From Serinicoccus chungangensis (lineage in GTDB: Bacteria > Actinomycetota > Actinomycetes > Actinomycetales > Dermatophilaceae), in NCBI RefSeq assembly GCF_006337125.1, contig NZ_CP040887.1, positions 434,001 to 498,000 on the forward strand: DNA of 64,000 bases. Reading direction: 5' to 3'. The notes under the pieces are model-generated. The model made no database searches and had not been told where the DNA came from. It saw only the letters and a list, made by a program, of their open reading frames with translations. A program made the translations under genes and the position numbers. This document shows positions 54,644-62,326 of this stretch, in pieces. Within the stretch, counting starts at the first letter, position 1. Each line of letters starts with the position of its first letter.

Positions 54644-55638
54644 CGAACGCTTCCCTGGCCCAGGCCAGCGACCTCGCGATCTGGGCCGCCATCGTGGTGC
54701 TGGCCGTGGCGATGGTCGCCTTCTCGGTGCACCTCGCGGTCACCGGCTCCACGCGCACCCGGCGCGCCGACCGCACGGCCCGGGCGGACGTGCCGGTCGC
54801 GGCGGGAGCCGACCGCACGGCGCCGCCGAGCCCCGTCGCGGCCGCGCCCGCGGCGGACCCCGGCACCGCCCCCGGCGCTGCGGCCCCCACCCGCCGCTGG
54901 GGCGTCGTCGGCCTCCAGCTCACCTGGCTGGGCACCTTCCTCGTCGTGGCGGGGACGGTGCTGCGCGGGCTGTCGGTGACCCGGGCCCCGCTGGGCAACA
55001 TGTACGAGTTCGCGCTGTTCACGGCCTCCTTCGCGCTCGTGGTCTACTCGGCCTGGAGCCTGCGCAAGGACCGGCTGTGGCTGGGCGCCTTCGTCGTGGT
55101 GCCGGTGCTGCTCATCCTCGGGGCCGCCAAGTTGTGGTGGTACACCGAGGCCTCCCAGCTCATGCCGGCCCTCGACAACATCTGGCTGGTCATCCACGTC
55201 ACCGTCGCCACCCTGTCCATCGCCCTCTTCCTGCTCGGCGCGGCGGTCGCAACGGCATACCTGCTCCGGGACACCGCCCAGCGCAAGGGCGAGGTGCGCG
55301 GCTGGCTGTCGGCGCTGCCGGAGGCGGTGAAGCTGGAGCGGATCACCTACGGCGTGCACATCGTCGCCTTCCCGCTGTGGACCTTCGCGGTGATGTCCGG
55401 CGCGGTGTGGGCCGAGCAGGCCTGGGGGCGCTACTGGGGCTGGGACCCCAAGGAGACGTGGAGCTTCATCATCTGGGTGGTCTACGCCGCCTACCTGCAC
55501 GCGCGCGCGACGTCCGGGTGGACGACGCGGCGGGCGACCTGGGTCGCGATCGGCGGGTTCGGCTGCATCGTCGTCAACTACACGGTGGTCAACCTGCTCA
55601 TGACCGGGCTGCACTCCTACTCGGGAGTGGCGAATTGA
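54640..55638 (+). CDS. ccsB: CcsB/CcsA-type cytochrome c synthase, haem-handling subunit
   Basis: The 332-residue membrane protein has the Trp-rich haem motif WGRYWGWDPKETWSF and flanking histidines (e.g. VIHVTVATLS, MTGLHSYSGVAN). About eight membrane segments and a low-complexity Ala/Pro external loop near residues 35-85 are present. Together with ResB it delivers haem to apocytochrome c. ATG 54640 overlaps the resB stop. Confidence 0.93.
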   Translation: MTNASLAQASDLAIWAAIVVLAVAMVAFSVHLAVTGSTRTRRADRTARADVPVAAGADRTAPPSPVAAAPAADPGTAPGAAAPTRRWGVVGLQLTWLGTFLVVAGTVLRGLSVTRAPLGNMYEFALFTASFALVVYSAWSLRKDRLWLGAFVVVPVLLILGAAKLWWYTEASQLMPALDNIWLVIHVTVATLSIALFLLGAAVATAYLLRDTAQRKGEVRGWLSALPEAVKLERITYGVHIVAFPLWTFAVMSGAVWAEQAWGRYWGWDPKETWSFIIWVVYAAYLHARATSGWTTRRATWVAIGGFGCIVVNYTVVNLLMTGLHSYSGVAN

Positions 55639-55883
55639 TCGTCGCCCGCTACACCGCCATGCGGCTGCTCGTCTTCATCGGCTTCTTCGCGCTGGGACGG
55701 CTGCTGACCCTCGGCGTCCTGTGGTCCGCCGTGCTCGCCGCCGTGGCCTCCATGGTCGTCTCCTACTTCCTCCTCGCCCCGGACCGGGAGCGCCTCGCCG
55801 CCGGCCTCGAGCGGCGCGTCGAGGACCGCATGGAGCGCCGTCGGGCCAAGATCGACGACGAGCGCGTCGACGAGGAGGACTGA
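55635..55883 (+). CDS. DUF4229 small membrane protein
   Basis: The 82-residue protein has two hydrophobic segments (LLVFIGFFALGRLLTL and VLAAVASMVVSYFLL), then a charged tail (ERLAAGLERRVEDRMERRR). The TTG at 55635 overlaps the ccsB stop as TTGA and is the only early start that keeps the first helix complete; ATG 55659 would truncate it. DUF4229 is an actinobacterial family of unknown function often next to ccsB or menA. Confidence 0.75.
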   Translation: MIVARYTAMRLLVFIGFFALGRLLTLGVLWSAVLAAVASMVVSYFLLAPDRERLAAGLERRVEDRMERRRAKIDDERVDEED

Positions 55884-55915
55884 GCCGGGGGCTCGCGGCC
55901 CCGAGGGCGGGGGTC

Positions 55916-56473
55916 GTGCGCGGTGGTGGCCCTGAGAGGGCCTCAACCGCACACACAAGGGCCTCCGGGGGTGGTGCGGCACACGCGTGGCTCGCCGTCC
56001 CCCTGCGGTCCCGGCCGCTCGCCGACCAGGCTGGGTCTGTGCCCGGTGATGGCCCTGAGAGGGCCCCAACCGCACACGCAGGACACCCATGGGCGGGGTC
56101 GTGCGCACTGGTGGCCCTCAGGGGGCCATGACCGCACACGCAGGCCCTCCACGGGCGGGGTCGTGCGCGCTGGTGGCCCATAGGGGGCCGTGACCGCACA
56201 CGCAGGACCCCCATGGGCTGGGTCTGTGCGCGCTGGTGGCCCATAGGGGGCCGTGACCGCACACGCAGGACCCCCATGGGCTGGGTCTGTGCGCGCTGGT
56301 GGCCCTCAGGGGGCCGTGACCGCACACGCAGGACCCCCACGGGCGGAGCCGTGCGCGCTGGTGGCCCTCAGGGGGCCATGACCGCACACGCCAGGAGCCG
56401 GTGGGAGTGGCACGGCACCTGCCAGGCTGAGTCTGTGTGCACTGGTGGCCCCGTGGAGGCCACAACCGCGCAC
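55916..56473. repeat. Array of eight ~62-bp hairpin-forming repeats
   Basis: Unit cores (GTGGCC or its variant) lie at 55926, 56048, 56111, 56173, 56236, 56299, 56361 and 56445. The central five are spaced 62-63 bases apart. Each unit has an outer inverted pair GTGCG...CGCAC and an inner pair GGCC...GGCC around a variable loop. The inner dyad is kept in all units although the bases between differ. The 63-base spacing gives 21-residue repeats in translation on both strands, but composition and the lack of starts argue against coding. This array fills the whole 681-base gap between the DUF4229 gene and menA. Confidence 0.85.
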
Positions 56474-56564
56474 GGTGGGCTGCTCCAGAAGGCCACGCGG
56501 TCGGGCACGCCGGCGGGCGGGCACGCCGGCGGACAGGCATGCGGGCGGCCGGGCCCGGGCCGCC

Positions 56565-57440
56565 TCAGGACAGGACGAGACCGGCCGAGAGGGCGACGGC
56601 ATACCCCAGCTGGAGGACGCCGGTCTGCGCCAGGGCGGGCAGCAGGGCCGGGCCGTAGCTCTCGGGGTCGGTGACGAGCCGGTAGGGGCGCCAGGCCAGC
56701 GGGGCGGCGAGCAGGCCGAGCAGGGCCAGGGGGTGGGCCAGCGCGGCCACCAGGACGGCGACGAAGGCCCCCGCGAGGAGCCCGGCGTAGAGCCGGCGGG
56801 TGCGCCGGAAGCCGATACGCACGGCGAGCGTGCGCTTGCCCGCGGCGCGGTCGCCCTCGAGGTCGCGCAGGTTGTTGGTCACGAGGATCGCGCTGGCCAG
56901 CAGCCCGCAGCCGATCGCGCCGCCGAGGGCCCCGAGGTCGAGGGCCTGCGCCTGGGTCCAGGTGGTGCCGAGCACGGCCACGAGGCCGAAGAAGACGAAG
57001 ACCATGACCTCACCGAGCCCGCGGTAGCCGTAGGGCTTGGCGCCCCCGGTGTAGTGCCACGCCGCCCACACGGCGAGCAGGCCGAGCAGGATGAGCAGCC
57101 AGGCGCCGGACAGCGCGACCAGGGCCAGGCCGCAGAGCCCCGCGCCGAAGAACGCCGCGAACGCCGCGGTCCGGACGTTGGCGGGCTCGGCGAGCCGCTG
57201 CCCGACCAGCCGGACCGGTCCGACCCGGTCCTCGTCGGTGCCGCGGATGCCGTCGGAGTAGTCGTTGGCGTAGTTGACGCCGATCTGGAAACCCAGGGCG
57301 ACGCACAGCGCCAGCACGGCGAGGCCGAGGTCAGCTCCGCCGAGCGCGTCGGCCGCCGCCGTGCCCACGAGCACGGGGGCGAAGGCGGCGGGGAGGGTGC
57401 GCGGGCGCGCCCCCTCGATCCACTGGGCGAGGGTTGCCAT
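56565..57440 (-). CDS. menA: 1,4-dihydroxy-2-naphthoate polyprenyltransferase
   Basis: This UbiA-family membrane enzyme attaches the isoprenoid tail to dihydroxynaphthoate in menaquinone synthesis. The first Asp-rich motif is NYANDYSDGIRGTD, and the second is NNLRDLEGDRAAGKRTLAV. About eight hydrophobic segments are present in 291 residues. ATG 57440 begins MATLAQWIEGARPRTLP, the usual start, with TAGGAG upstream. The PLDc_N gene overlaps neither end but precedes it by ten bases on the same strand. Confidence 0.94.
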   Translation of the reverse strand: MATLAQWIEGARPRTLPAAFAPVLVGTAAADALGGADLGLAVLALCVALGFQIGVNYANDYSDGIRGTDEDRVGPVRLVGQRLAEPANVRTAAFAAFFGAGLCGLALVALSGAWLLILLGLLAVWAAWHYTGGAKPYGYRGLGEVMVFVFFGLVAVLGTTWTQAQALDLGALGGAIGCGLLASAILVTNNLRDLEGDRAAGKRTLAVRIGFRRTRRLYAGLLAGAFVAVLVAALAHPLALLGLLAAPLAWRPYRLVTDPESYGPALLPALAQTGVLQLGYAVALSAGLVLS

Positions 57441-57450
57441 CGGCAGGCTC

Positions 57451-57729
57451 CTACAGGTCTCGCAGGAAGTCGGGGTCGTCGTCCGGCCCGAGCGGGCCGC
57501 GCGGGCGCCCGGAGCGTCCGCCCCGGTCACCGAAGATGATGTCGAGGATGCTGCGGGGCCGACCGGCGACGAGCCAGGCCAGGCCGCCGACGACCGGGAG
57601 GAGGAGGCACACGAGGACCCACAGCGGCTTGGGCAGGCCGCGGACCTCCTCGCGCCTGGTCTGCACGGCGTCGACGACGCAGAAGACGACGAAGGCCAGC
57701 AGGGCGACGACGATGACGACGCGGAGCAT
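57451..57729 (-). CDS. PLDc_N (phospholipase D nuclease N-terminal) small membrane protein
   Basis: The 92-residue protein has two membrane segments (VVIVVALLAFVVFCVVDAV; LWVLVCLLLPVVGGLAWLVAG) and the conserved RPR at the end of the second. A Pro/Asp tail (GPDDDPDFLRDL) follows. This domain is found on its own in actinobacterial men clusters; its role is unknown. AGGAGG lies just upstream of ATG 57729. It lies ten bases upstream of menA and 17 bases after menE. Confidence 0.8.
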   Translation of the reverse strand: MLRVVIVVALLAFVVFCVVDAVQTRREEVRGLPKPLWVLVCLLLPVVGGLAWLVAGRPRSILDIIFGDRGGRSGRPRGPLGPDDDPDFLRDL

Positions 57730-57746
57730 GCCTGCCTCCTTCCACG

Positions 57747-58898
57747 TCAGTGCAGGTGAGGCTTCATTCTGCCACCCGCGTCGAGCAGTCGCCGCGCCGC
57801 CGCCCGGTCCGGTTTGCCGGTGGGCAGCGCGGGTATGCCGTCCACCACCTCGACCTGCCGGGGCACCGCGTGCGCGGGCAGGCTCCGGCGCAGGGCGGCG
57901 CGCAGGTCGTCGGCCGTCGCGGTGGCGCCGCGGTGCTCCTCGGCGCCGTCCCGGACGGCAGGCCGCAGGCCACCCTCCAGGGCGACCAGGGCGGCCACCC
58001 GCTGGCCCCACTCGGCGTCCGGCACCCCCACGACGAGCGCGTCCTGCACGCCCGGCAGCGACCGCAGCGCCGTCTCCACATCGCGCGGCTCGACCTTGTG
58101 CCCACCCGTGACGACGACGTCGTCGACCCGCCCGAGGACGGTGAGGCGGCCGGCACGGCATACCCCGCGGTCCTCGGTGAGGAACCACCGACCGGACCCG
58201 TCGGTGACGAAGGACCGGGTGGTCCGGAGCGGGTCGTCGACGTAGCCCTCGGCCAGGACCGGCCCGCCCAGCCGGACCCGGCCCTCCGCGGTCACCTCGA
58301 CCCGTACCCCGGGCAGCGGCACCCCGTCGTAGACGCAGCCGCCGCAGGTCTCGGACATGCCGTAGGTCGTCACGACCCGAGCGCCGGCCGCCCTGGCCCG
58401 CTCCAGCAGCCCGTCGTCGGTGGCCGCCCCGCCCACGAGGACGGCGTCCAGCTCCCGCAGCGCGGCCACGCCCGCGGGGTCGGCGAGCGCCCGGTGCAGC
58501 TGCGTGGGGACGAGGGAGGCGTAGCGGCGGGAGCCGGGGTCCATGCGCGCCACGGCGTCGGCGAGGGCGACGGCGGTGGACGCGCGCGCCAGGTCGAGCT
58601 CGACGGGCTCGGTGCCGGCGAGCGCCGACCGGGCGAGGACCTGCAGCCCGGCGACGTGATGGGTGGGGAGGGCGAGCAGCCACTGCCCGTGCCCGCCGAG
58701 GCGCTCGGCGGTGCCGGTGCCGGAGGCGCGCAGCGCGGCCGCGGGGAGCCGCACCCGCTTGGGGGTGCCGCTGGACCCGGAGGTCGCGACGACGACCGGC
58801 CGGCCGTCGTCGCCGGTCATCAGCCGGCGCAACGACGGTCCGAGGTCGGTCCAGGTCGCGCCGGGGGGCACGACCAGGTCGTCAGCGTCCGCCGTCAC
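57747..58898 (-). CDS. menE: o-Succinylbenzoate--CoA ligase
   Basis: This AMP-binding enzyme activates o-succinylbenzoate with CoA. The P-loop VVATSGSSGTPKRV, TYGMSETCGGCVYDG, EDRGVCRAGRLTVLGRVDDVVVTGG-type core (positions ~255-285) and the C-terminal Lys in LPTGKPDRAA are present. At 383 residues it is the short actinobacterial form. GTG 58898 overlaps the preceding lipoprotein gene by 17 bases; GTG 58871 would avoid the overlap but remove residues before the family core. Confidence 0.9.
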   Translation of the reverse strand: MTADADDLVVPPGATWTDLGPSLRRLMTGDDGRPVVVATSGSSGTPKRVRLPAAALRASGTGTAERLGGHGQWLLALPTHHVAGLQVLARSALAGTEPVELDLARASTAVALADAVARMDPGSRRYASLVPTQLHRALADPAGVAALRELDAVLVGGAATDDGLLERARAAGARVVTTYGMSETCGGCVYDGVPLPGVRVEVTAEGRVRLGGPVLAEGYVDDPLRTTRSFVTDGSGRWFLTEDRGVCRAGRLTVLGRVDDVVVTGGHKVEPRDVETALRSLPGVQDALVVGVPDAEWGQRVAALVALEGGLRPAVRDGAEEHRGATATADDLRAALRRSLPAHAVPRQVEVVDGIPALPTGKPDRAAARRLLDAGGRMKPHLH

Positions 58899-59520
58899 CG
58901 GGGTCCGGGGTCTGCAGGAAGCGCTCGACGTCGATGAACCACGCGCCGTCGACCCGGACCAGGGTGATCGTCGACTCACCCATCGACTCGGCGAAGAGCT
59001 CGGAGTAGTTGTCCTCGTCGATGACGGCCGTGTCGCCCTCGGCGTTGATCTCGGCCCCCCGCAGCTGCATCGCGCCGAGGATGTCGCGGCCCTCCTCGCC
59101 GAGCCCCTGGGCCTCGACGGCGGCCGACATGGTCTCGGGCAGCTGCTCCTCGCAGAGCTCGAGGTCCTCCGGCACCTCGGCCATCGGCCGGCTGGTGTCG
59201 GTGAAGGAGAGCATGAGGCCGCAGGCGGCCGGGTCCGCGTCGACGAGGGCGAGGAGGAACTCCTTGGCGCGGTCGGCGGCGGCCTGGCCCTCCTCGCCGC
59301 CCTCCACGTCCTCGGGCGCGGCGCTGGTGGCGGCCGCGGCGTCACCGGGGTCGTCGGTGGCGTCGGCCGCGTCGGAGGAGTCGGTGCCGCTGGTCAGGGC
59401 CGCGTCGTCGGAGCCCTCCGAGGTCGCCCCGCCGGTGGCCTCGACCACCTCGGCGCCCCCGTCGCAGGCCCCGAGCAGCAGGGCGGGGGCAGCCAGCAGG
59501 GCCATGAGTGAGCGTCGCAT
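58882..59520 (-). CDS. Lipoprotein of unknown function
   Basis: A signal peptide with lipobox LGAC (residues 16-19) is followed by ~45 residues of Ala/Asp/Ser/Thr-rich linker. A domain then runs from about residue 80 (AADRAKEFLLALVDADPAACGLMLSF) to ITLVRVDGAWFIDVERFLQT, resembling NTF2-like or DUF4878-type exported domains. Function is unknown. It is wedged between menB and menE on the same strand, and its end overlaps menE, so it is expressed with the menaquinone genes. Confidence 0.7.
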   Translation of the reverse strand: MRRSLMALLAAPALLLGACDGGAEVVEATGGATSEGSDDAALTSGTDSSDAADATDDPGDAAAATSAAPEDVEGGEEGQAAADRAKEFLLALVDADPAACGLMLSFTDTSRPMAEVPEDLELCEEQLPETMSAAVEAQGLGEEGRDILGAMQLRGAEINAEGDTAVIDEDNYSELFAESMGESTITLVRVDGAWFIDVERFLQTPDPGDGGR

Positions 59521-59618
59521 CGCGGAGGTCCTCCCTGGTCGCGGCCGTGATCGGCCCGCTCATCCTCTCACGGGGGCGTGCCGGCGGGCCGGGTGCGGAC
59601 GGCTCGGACGTCCTCGGC

Positions 59619-60560
59619 TCAGAAGTACCAGGGGTAGGCGCGCCAGTCCGGCTCGCGCTTCTCCAGGAAGGAGTCGCGGCCCTCGACGGCCTCGTCGGTC
59701 ATGTAGGCGAGCCGGGTCGCCTCGCCGGCGAAGACCTGCTGGCCCATGAGGCCGTCGTCGGTGAGGTTGAGCGCGAACTTCAGCATCCGCTGCGCGGTCG
59801 GGCTCTTGCCGAGGATCTCGCGGGCCGCCTGCACCGCCTCGGTCTCGAGGTCGGCGTGGTCGGCGACGATGTTGACCGCCCCCATCCGCTGCATCTGCTC
59901 GGCGTCGTAGGCGCGGCCGAGGAAGAAGATCTCGCGGGCGTTCTTCTGCCCCACCATCTTGGCGAGGTATGCCGAGCCGTAGCCGGCGTCGAAGCTGCCG
60001 ACGTCGGCGTCGGTCTGCTTGAACCGGGCGTGCTGCCGGGAGGCGATCGTCAGGTCGCAGACCACGTGCAGGCTGTGCCCGCCGCCGGCCGCCCAGCCGC
60101 CCACCACGGCCACGACGACCTTGGGCATCGTGCGGATGAGCCGCTGGACCTCGAGGATGTGCAGCCGCCCGCCCTCGGCGCGGACCCGGGCCTCGTCCAC
60201 CCCGTCCCGGGTGGGGTCGGCGTCGGGGGAGGAGGAGTACTGGTAGCCGCTGCGGCCGCGGATGCGCTGGTCGCCCCCGGAGCAGAAGGCCCAGCCGCCG
60301 TCCTTGGGCGAGGGGCCGTTGCCGGTGAGCAGGACCACGCCCACGTCGGGGGACATCCGGGCGTGGTCGAGGGTGCGGTAGAGCTCGTCGACGGTGTGCG
60401 GGCGGAAGGCGTTGCGGACCTCCGGGCGGTCGAAGGCGATGCGGACGCAGCCGAGCTCGCGGTGCCGGTGGTAAGTGAGGTCGGTGAGGTCGAAGCCCTC
60501 GACCGGCTCCCACTGCGCGGGGTCGAAGGGCTGGCCTGCCTGGCTGGTCTGCTCGCTCAC
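59619..60560 (-). CDS. menB: 1,4-dihydroxy-2-naphthoyl-CoA synthase
   Basis: This crotonase-family enzyme closes the second ring of menaquinone. VRIAFDRPEVRNAFRP, AFCSGGDQRIRGRSGYQY, VVGGWAAGGGHSLHVVCDLTIAS and the C-terminal EKREPDWRAYPWYF are diagnostic for MenB. It has the SGGDQ and G-rich oxyanion parts intact. Length is 313 residues. GTG 60560 is seven bases after a TAGGCT hexamer. Confidence 0.95.
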   Translation of the reverse strand: MSEQTSQAGQPFDPAQWEPVEGFDLTDLTYHRHRELGCVRIAFDRPEVRNAFRPHTVDELYRTLDHARMSPDVGVVLLTGNGPSPKDGGWAFCSGGDQRIRGRSGYQYSSSPDADPTRDGVDEARVRAEGGRLHILEVQRLIRTMPKVVVAVVGGWAAGGGHSLHVVCDLTIASRQHARFKQTDADVGSFDAGYGSAYLAKMVGQKNAREIFFLGRAYDAEQMQRMGAVNIVADHADLETEAVQAAREILGKSPTAQRMLKFALNLTDDGLMGQQVFAGEATRLAYMTDEAVEGRDSFLEKREPDWRAYPWYF

Positions 60561-60567
60561 GTGGGTC

Positions 60568-60573
60568 AGCCTA
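60568..60573 (-). promoter_or_regulatory. Leaderless-type -10 (TAGGCT) for menB
   Basis: On the minus strand it ends seven bases before GTG 60560. Confidence 0.5.
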
Positions 60574-60617
60574 GGCCGTGGGGCGCCCCGGTCCGCCGTG
60601 GCGTCAGGGGGTTCGGT

Positions 60618-60623
60618 TACTTT
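60618..60623 (+). promoter_or_regulatory. Leaderless-type -10 (TACTTT) for the GH26-like gene
   Basis: It ends six bases before GTG 60630. The divergent menB hexamer lies 44 bases away. Confidence 0.45.
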
Positions 60624-60629
60624 TGAGTA

Positions 60630-61799
60630 GTGTTTACGCGACCGAGTCGTCTCGCCCTGCCGGTCGTCGCCACCGCGCTCGTGGGCGGGTGCGTCGTCCC
60701 GTCTGGCGGCGGTCCGGGCGCCGGCGCGGATGCCGTGACGACGTGCCTGTCGCTGGGCGACGACCTGGCGCCGTCGACCGGCGTGCTGGCCGGGGTCAAC
60801 CTGGACTGGGAGCGCGACCTGCTGTCGGAGTATGCGGAGCGGCTGGGGGAGCGGCCGGCCCTCGCCGTGAGCTTCGCGCGCTTTCCCCTCCAGGCGCAGG
60901 ACGAGGAGCACGTCACGGCGGCCAAGGACCAGGTCCGCGACAACGGGGGGATGCTGCTCCTCACGCTGGAGCCGCACGACGGGCTCGCCACCGTCACCGA
61001 CGAGGCGGTGGGTGCGCTCGCCACCCTCCTGGACGGCTACAACGAGGACGGTGTGCCCGTCGTCGTCCGCTTCGCCCATGAGATGAACGGGTCCTGGTAC
61101 CCCTGGGGTCAGCAGCCCGAGGCCTACCGGGAGGCGTTCCGCCGGGTCGCCGACGCGGTCCACCGCGAGGCTCCGGGCAGCGCCATGATGTGGGCGCCGA
61201 ACTACGGAGGTGGGTACCCCTTCACCGGTGGCGCCCATGCCGCGTCTCCGGGGTCGGACGCCTATCAGGCGCTGGACACCTCCGTGGATGGGACGGTCGA
61301 CGAGAGCGACGACCCGTACGCTCCCTACTACCCGGGCGACGACGCCGTCGACTGGGTCGGTATGTCGCTCTACCACTGGGGCGACGCGCATCCGTGGGGT
61401 GAGAACGAGGTGCCCGAGGAGAACAAGTTCGTGGACCAGCTCACCGGCAACTACGACGGTGCCGCCGGGGACGAGACGGCCGTCCCCGACTTCTACGCCG
61501 AGTACGCGCAGGAGCGCGGCAAGCCCGTCGGCATACCGGAGACGGCGGCGTTCTTCCGTCCGGGTGGTGGCGGCGCGGACGAGCTGACGGTCAAGCGTGC
61601 CTGGTGGTCCCAGCTCGTCGACCCCGCACTGCACCGCGACTTCCCGCAGCTGCACATGGTCAACTGGTTCGAGTGGCGCAAGCACGAGCCCGAGGTCGAC
61701 GCCGTCGTCGACTGGCGCGCCACCAGGACCCCGGGGGTCGCGCAGGCGTATGCCGAGGACCTGCCGGAGTGGTACGTCCACGCCGGCGACGGCTGCTGA
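60630..61799 (+). CDS. GH26-like (beta-mannanase type) glycoside hydrolase lipoprotein
   Basis: A short signal peptide ends in a lipobox VGGC near residue 21, so the enzyme should be lipid-anchored outside the cell. The catalytic domain shows VVVRFAHEMNGSWYPWG with the likely acid Glu, AMMWAPNYGG, VDWVGMSLYHWG, and VGIPETAAFF with the likely nucleophile Glu. These fit GH26, which cleaves beta-1,4-mannan, but substrate range in such bacterial lipoproteins varies. Length is 389 residues. It has no sugar transporter nearby and interrupts the menaquinone genes. Confidence 0.78.
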   Translation: MFTRPSRLALPVVATALVGGCVVPSGGGPGAGADAVTTCLSLGDDLAPSTGVLAGVNLDWERDLLSEYAERLGERPALAVSFARFPLQAQDEEHVTAAKDQVRDNGGMLLLTLEPHDGLATVTDEAVGALATLLDGYNEDGVPVVVRFAHEMNGSWYPWGQQPEAYREAFRRVADAVHREAPGSAMMWAPNYGGGYPFTGGAHAASPGSDAYQALDTSVDGTVDESDDPYAPYYPGDDAVDWVGMSLYHWGDAHPWGENEVPEENKFVDQLTGNYDGAAGDETAVPDFYAEYAQERGKPVGIPETAAFFRPGGGGADELTVKRAWWSQLVDPALHRDFPQLHMVNWFEWRKHEPEVDAVVDWRATRTPGVAQAYAEDLPEWYVHAGDGC

Positions 61800-61825
61800 G
61801 CGGTCCGCCCGGCGGGCGGCTCAGC
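61795..61825. terminator. Bidirectional hairpin between the GH26-like and VOC genes
   Basis: GCTGAG/CTCAGC outer arms (61795-61800 with 61820-61825) enclose a six-pair CCGCCC/GGGCGG stem. The hairpin covers the stop codons of both convergent genes. Confidence 0.7.
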
Positions 61826-62231
61826 CGTCGCGGGTGGACAGGACGCAGAACTCGTTGCCCTCGGGGTCGGCCAGCACCGTCCAGCTGTGCTCCGGCGTCT
61901 GACCGACGTCCACCTGGGTGGCGCCGAGGTCGAGCAGCCGCCGGATCTCCGCGTCGCGGTCCTGGCTGGTGTGCGGCGCGAGGTCGAGGTGCAGGCGGTT
62001 CTTGACCTCCTTGCCCTCCGGCACGGGCACGAAGACCAGGCCCTGGCCGCGGCGCATCCACGCGTCCAGGTCGGGCTCGTGCTGCGGTGCCTCCATGGCG
62101 TGGCGCGGGACCGCCACCGCCTCGTCGGGGGTGTCGTAGACCACCAGCCAGTCCAGGGCCTCCGCCCACCAGCGGGCCTGCGCCTGCGGGTCGCGGCAGT
62201 CGACGACGACGGTGTACCACTTCAGTGCCAT
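61821..62231 (-). CDS. VOC (glyoxalase/bleomycin-resistance-like) family protein
   Basis: The 136-residue protein has two beta-alpha-beta-beta-beta units typical of glyoxalase-like domains: KWYTVVVDCRDPQAQARWW at the start, then NRLHLDLAP and WTVLADPEGNEFCVL at the end. Actinobacterial homologues of this type (glyoxalase_6-like) have no known substrate. AGGAAGGAC precedes ATG 62231. It is divergent from menC. Confidence 0.82.
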   Translation of the reverse strand: MALKWYTVVVDCRDPQAQARWWAEALDWLVVYDTPDEAVAVPRHAMEAPQHEPDLDAWMRRGQGLVFVPVPEGKEVKNRLHLDLAPHTSQDRDAEIRRLLDLGATQVDVGQTPEHSWTVLADPEGNEFCVLSTRDG

Positions 62232-62314
62232 GGGGCGTCCTTCCTCGGTCGAGGAGCCCAGTGTGCTCCAGGTCCCGGTCAGGTGCTGTCCATGAACGAG
62301 CCGGGCCGCGCGCC

Positions 62315-62320
62315 TACCCT
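62315..62320 (+). promoter_or_regulatory. Leaderless-type -10 (TACCCT) for menC
   Basis: It ends six bases before GTG 62327 and sets that start over open sequence further upstream. Confidence 0.5.
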
Positions 62321-62326
62321 GGGGGC

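Noticed and set aside
55916-56473. CRISPR array or a repetitive protein encoded in the ~62-bp repeats
   Set aside because: Repeats and intervals are both similar between units, so there are no unique spacers, and no cas gene is near. Open frames across the array on both strands are explained by the 63-base spacing and lack of AT; they have no ribosome site and their composition is unlike real proteins here.
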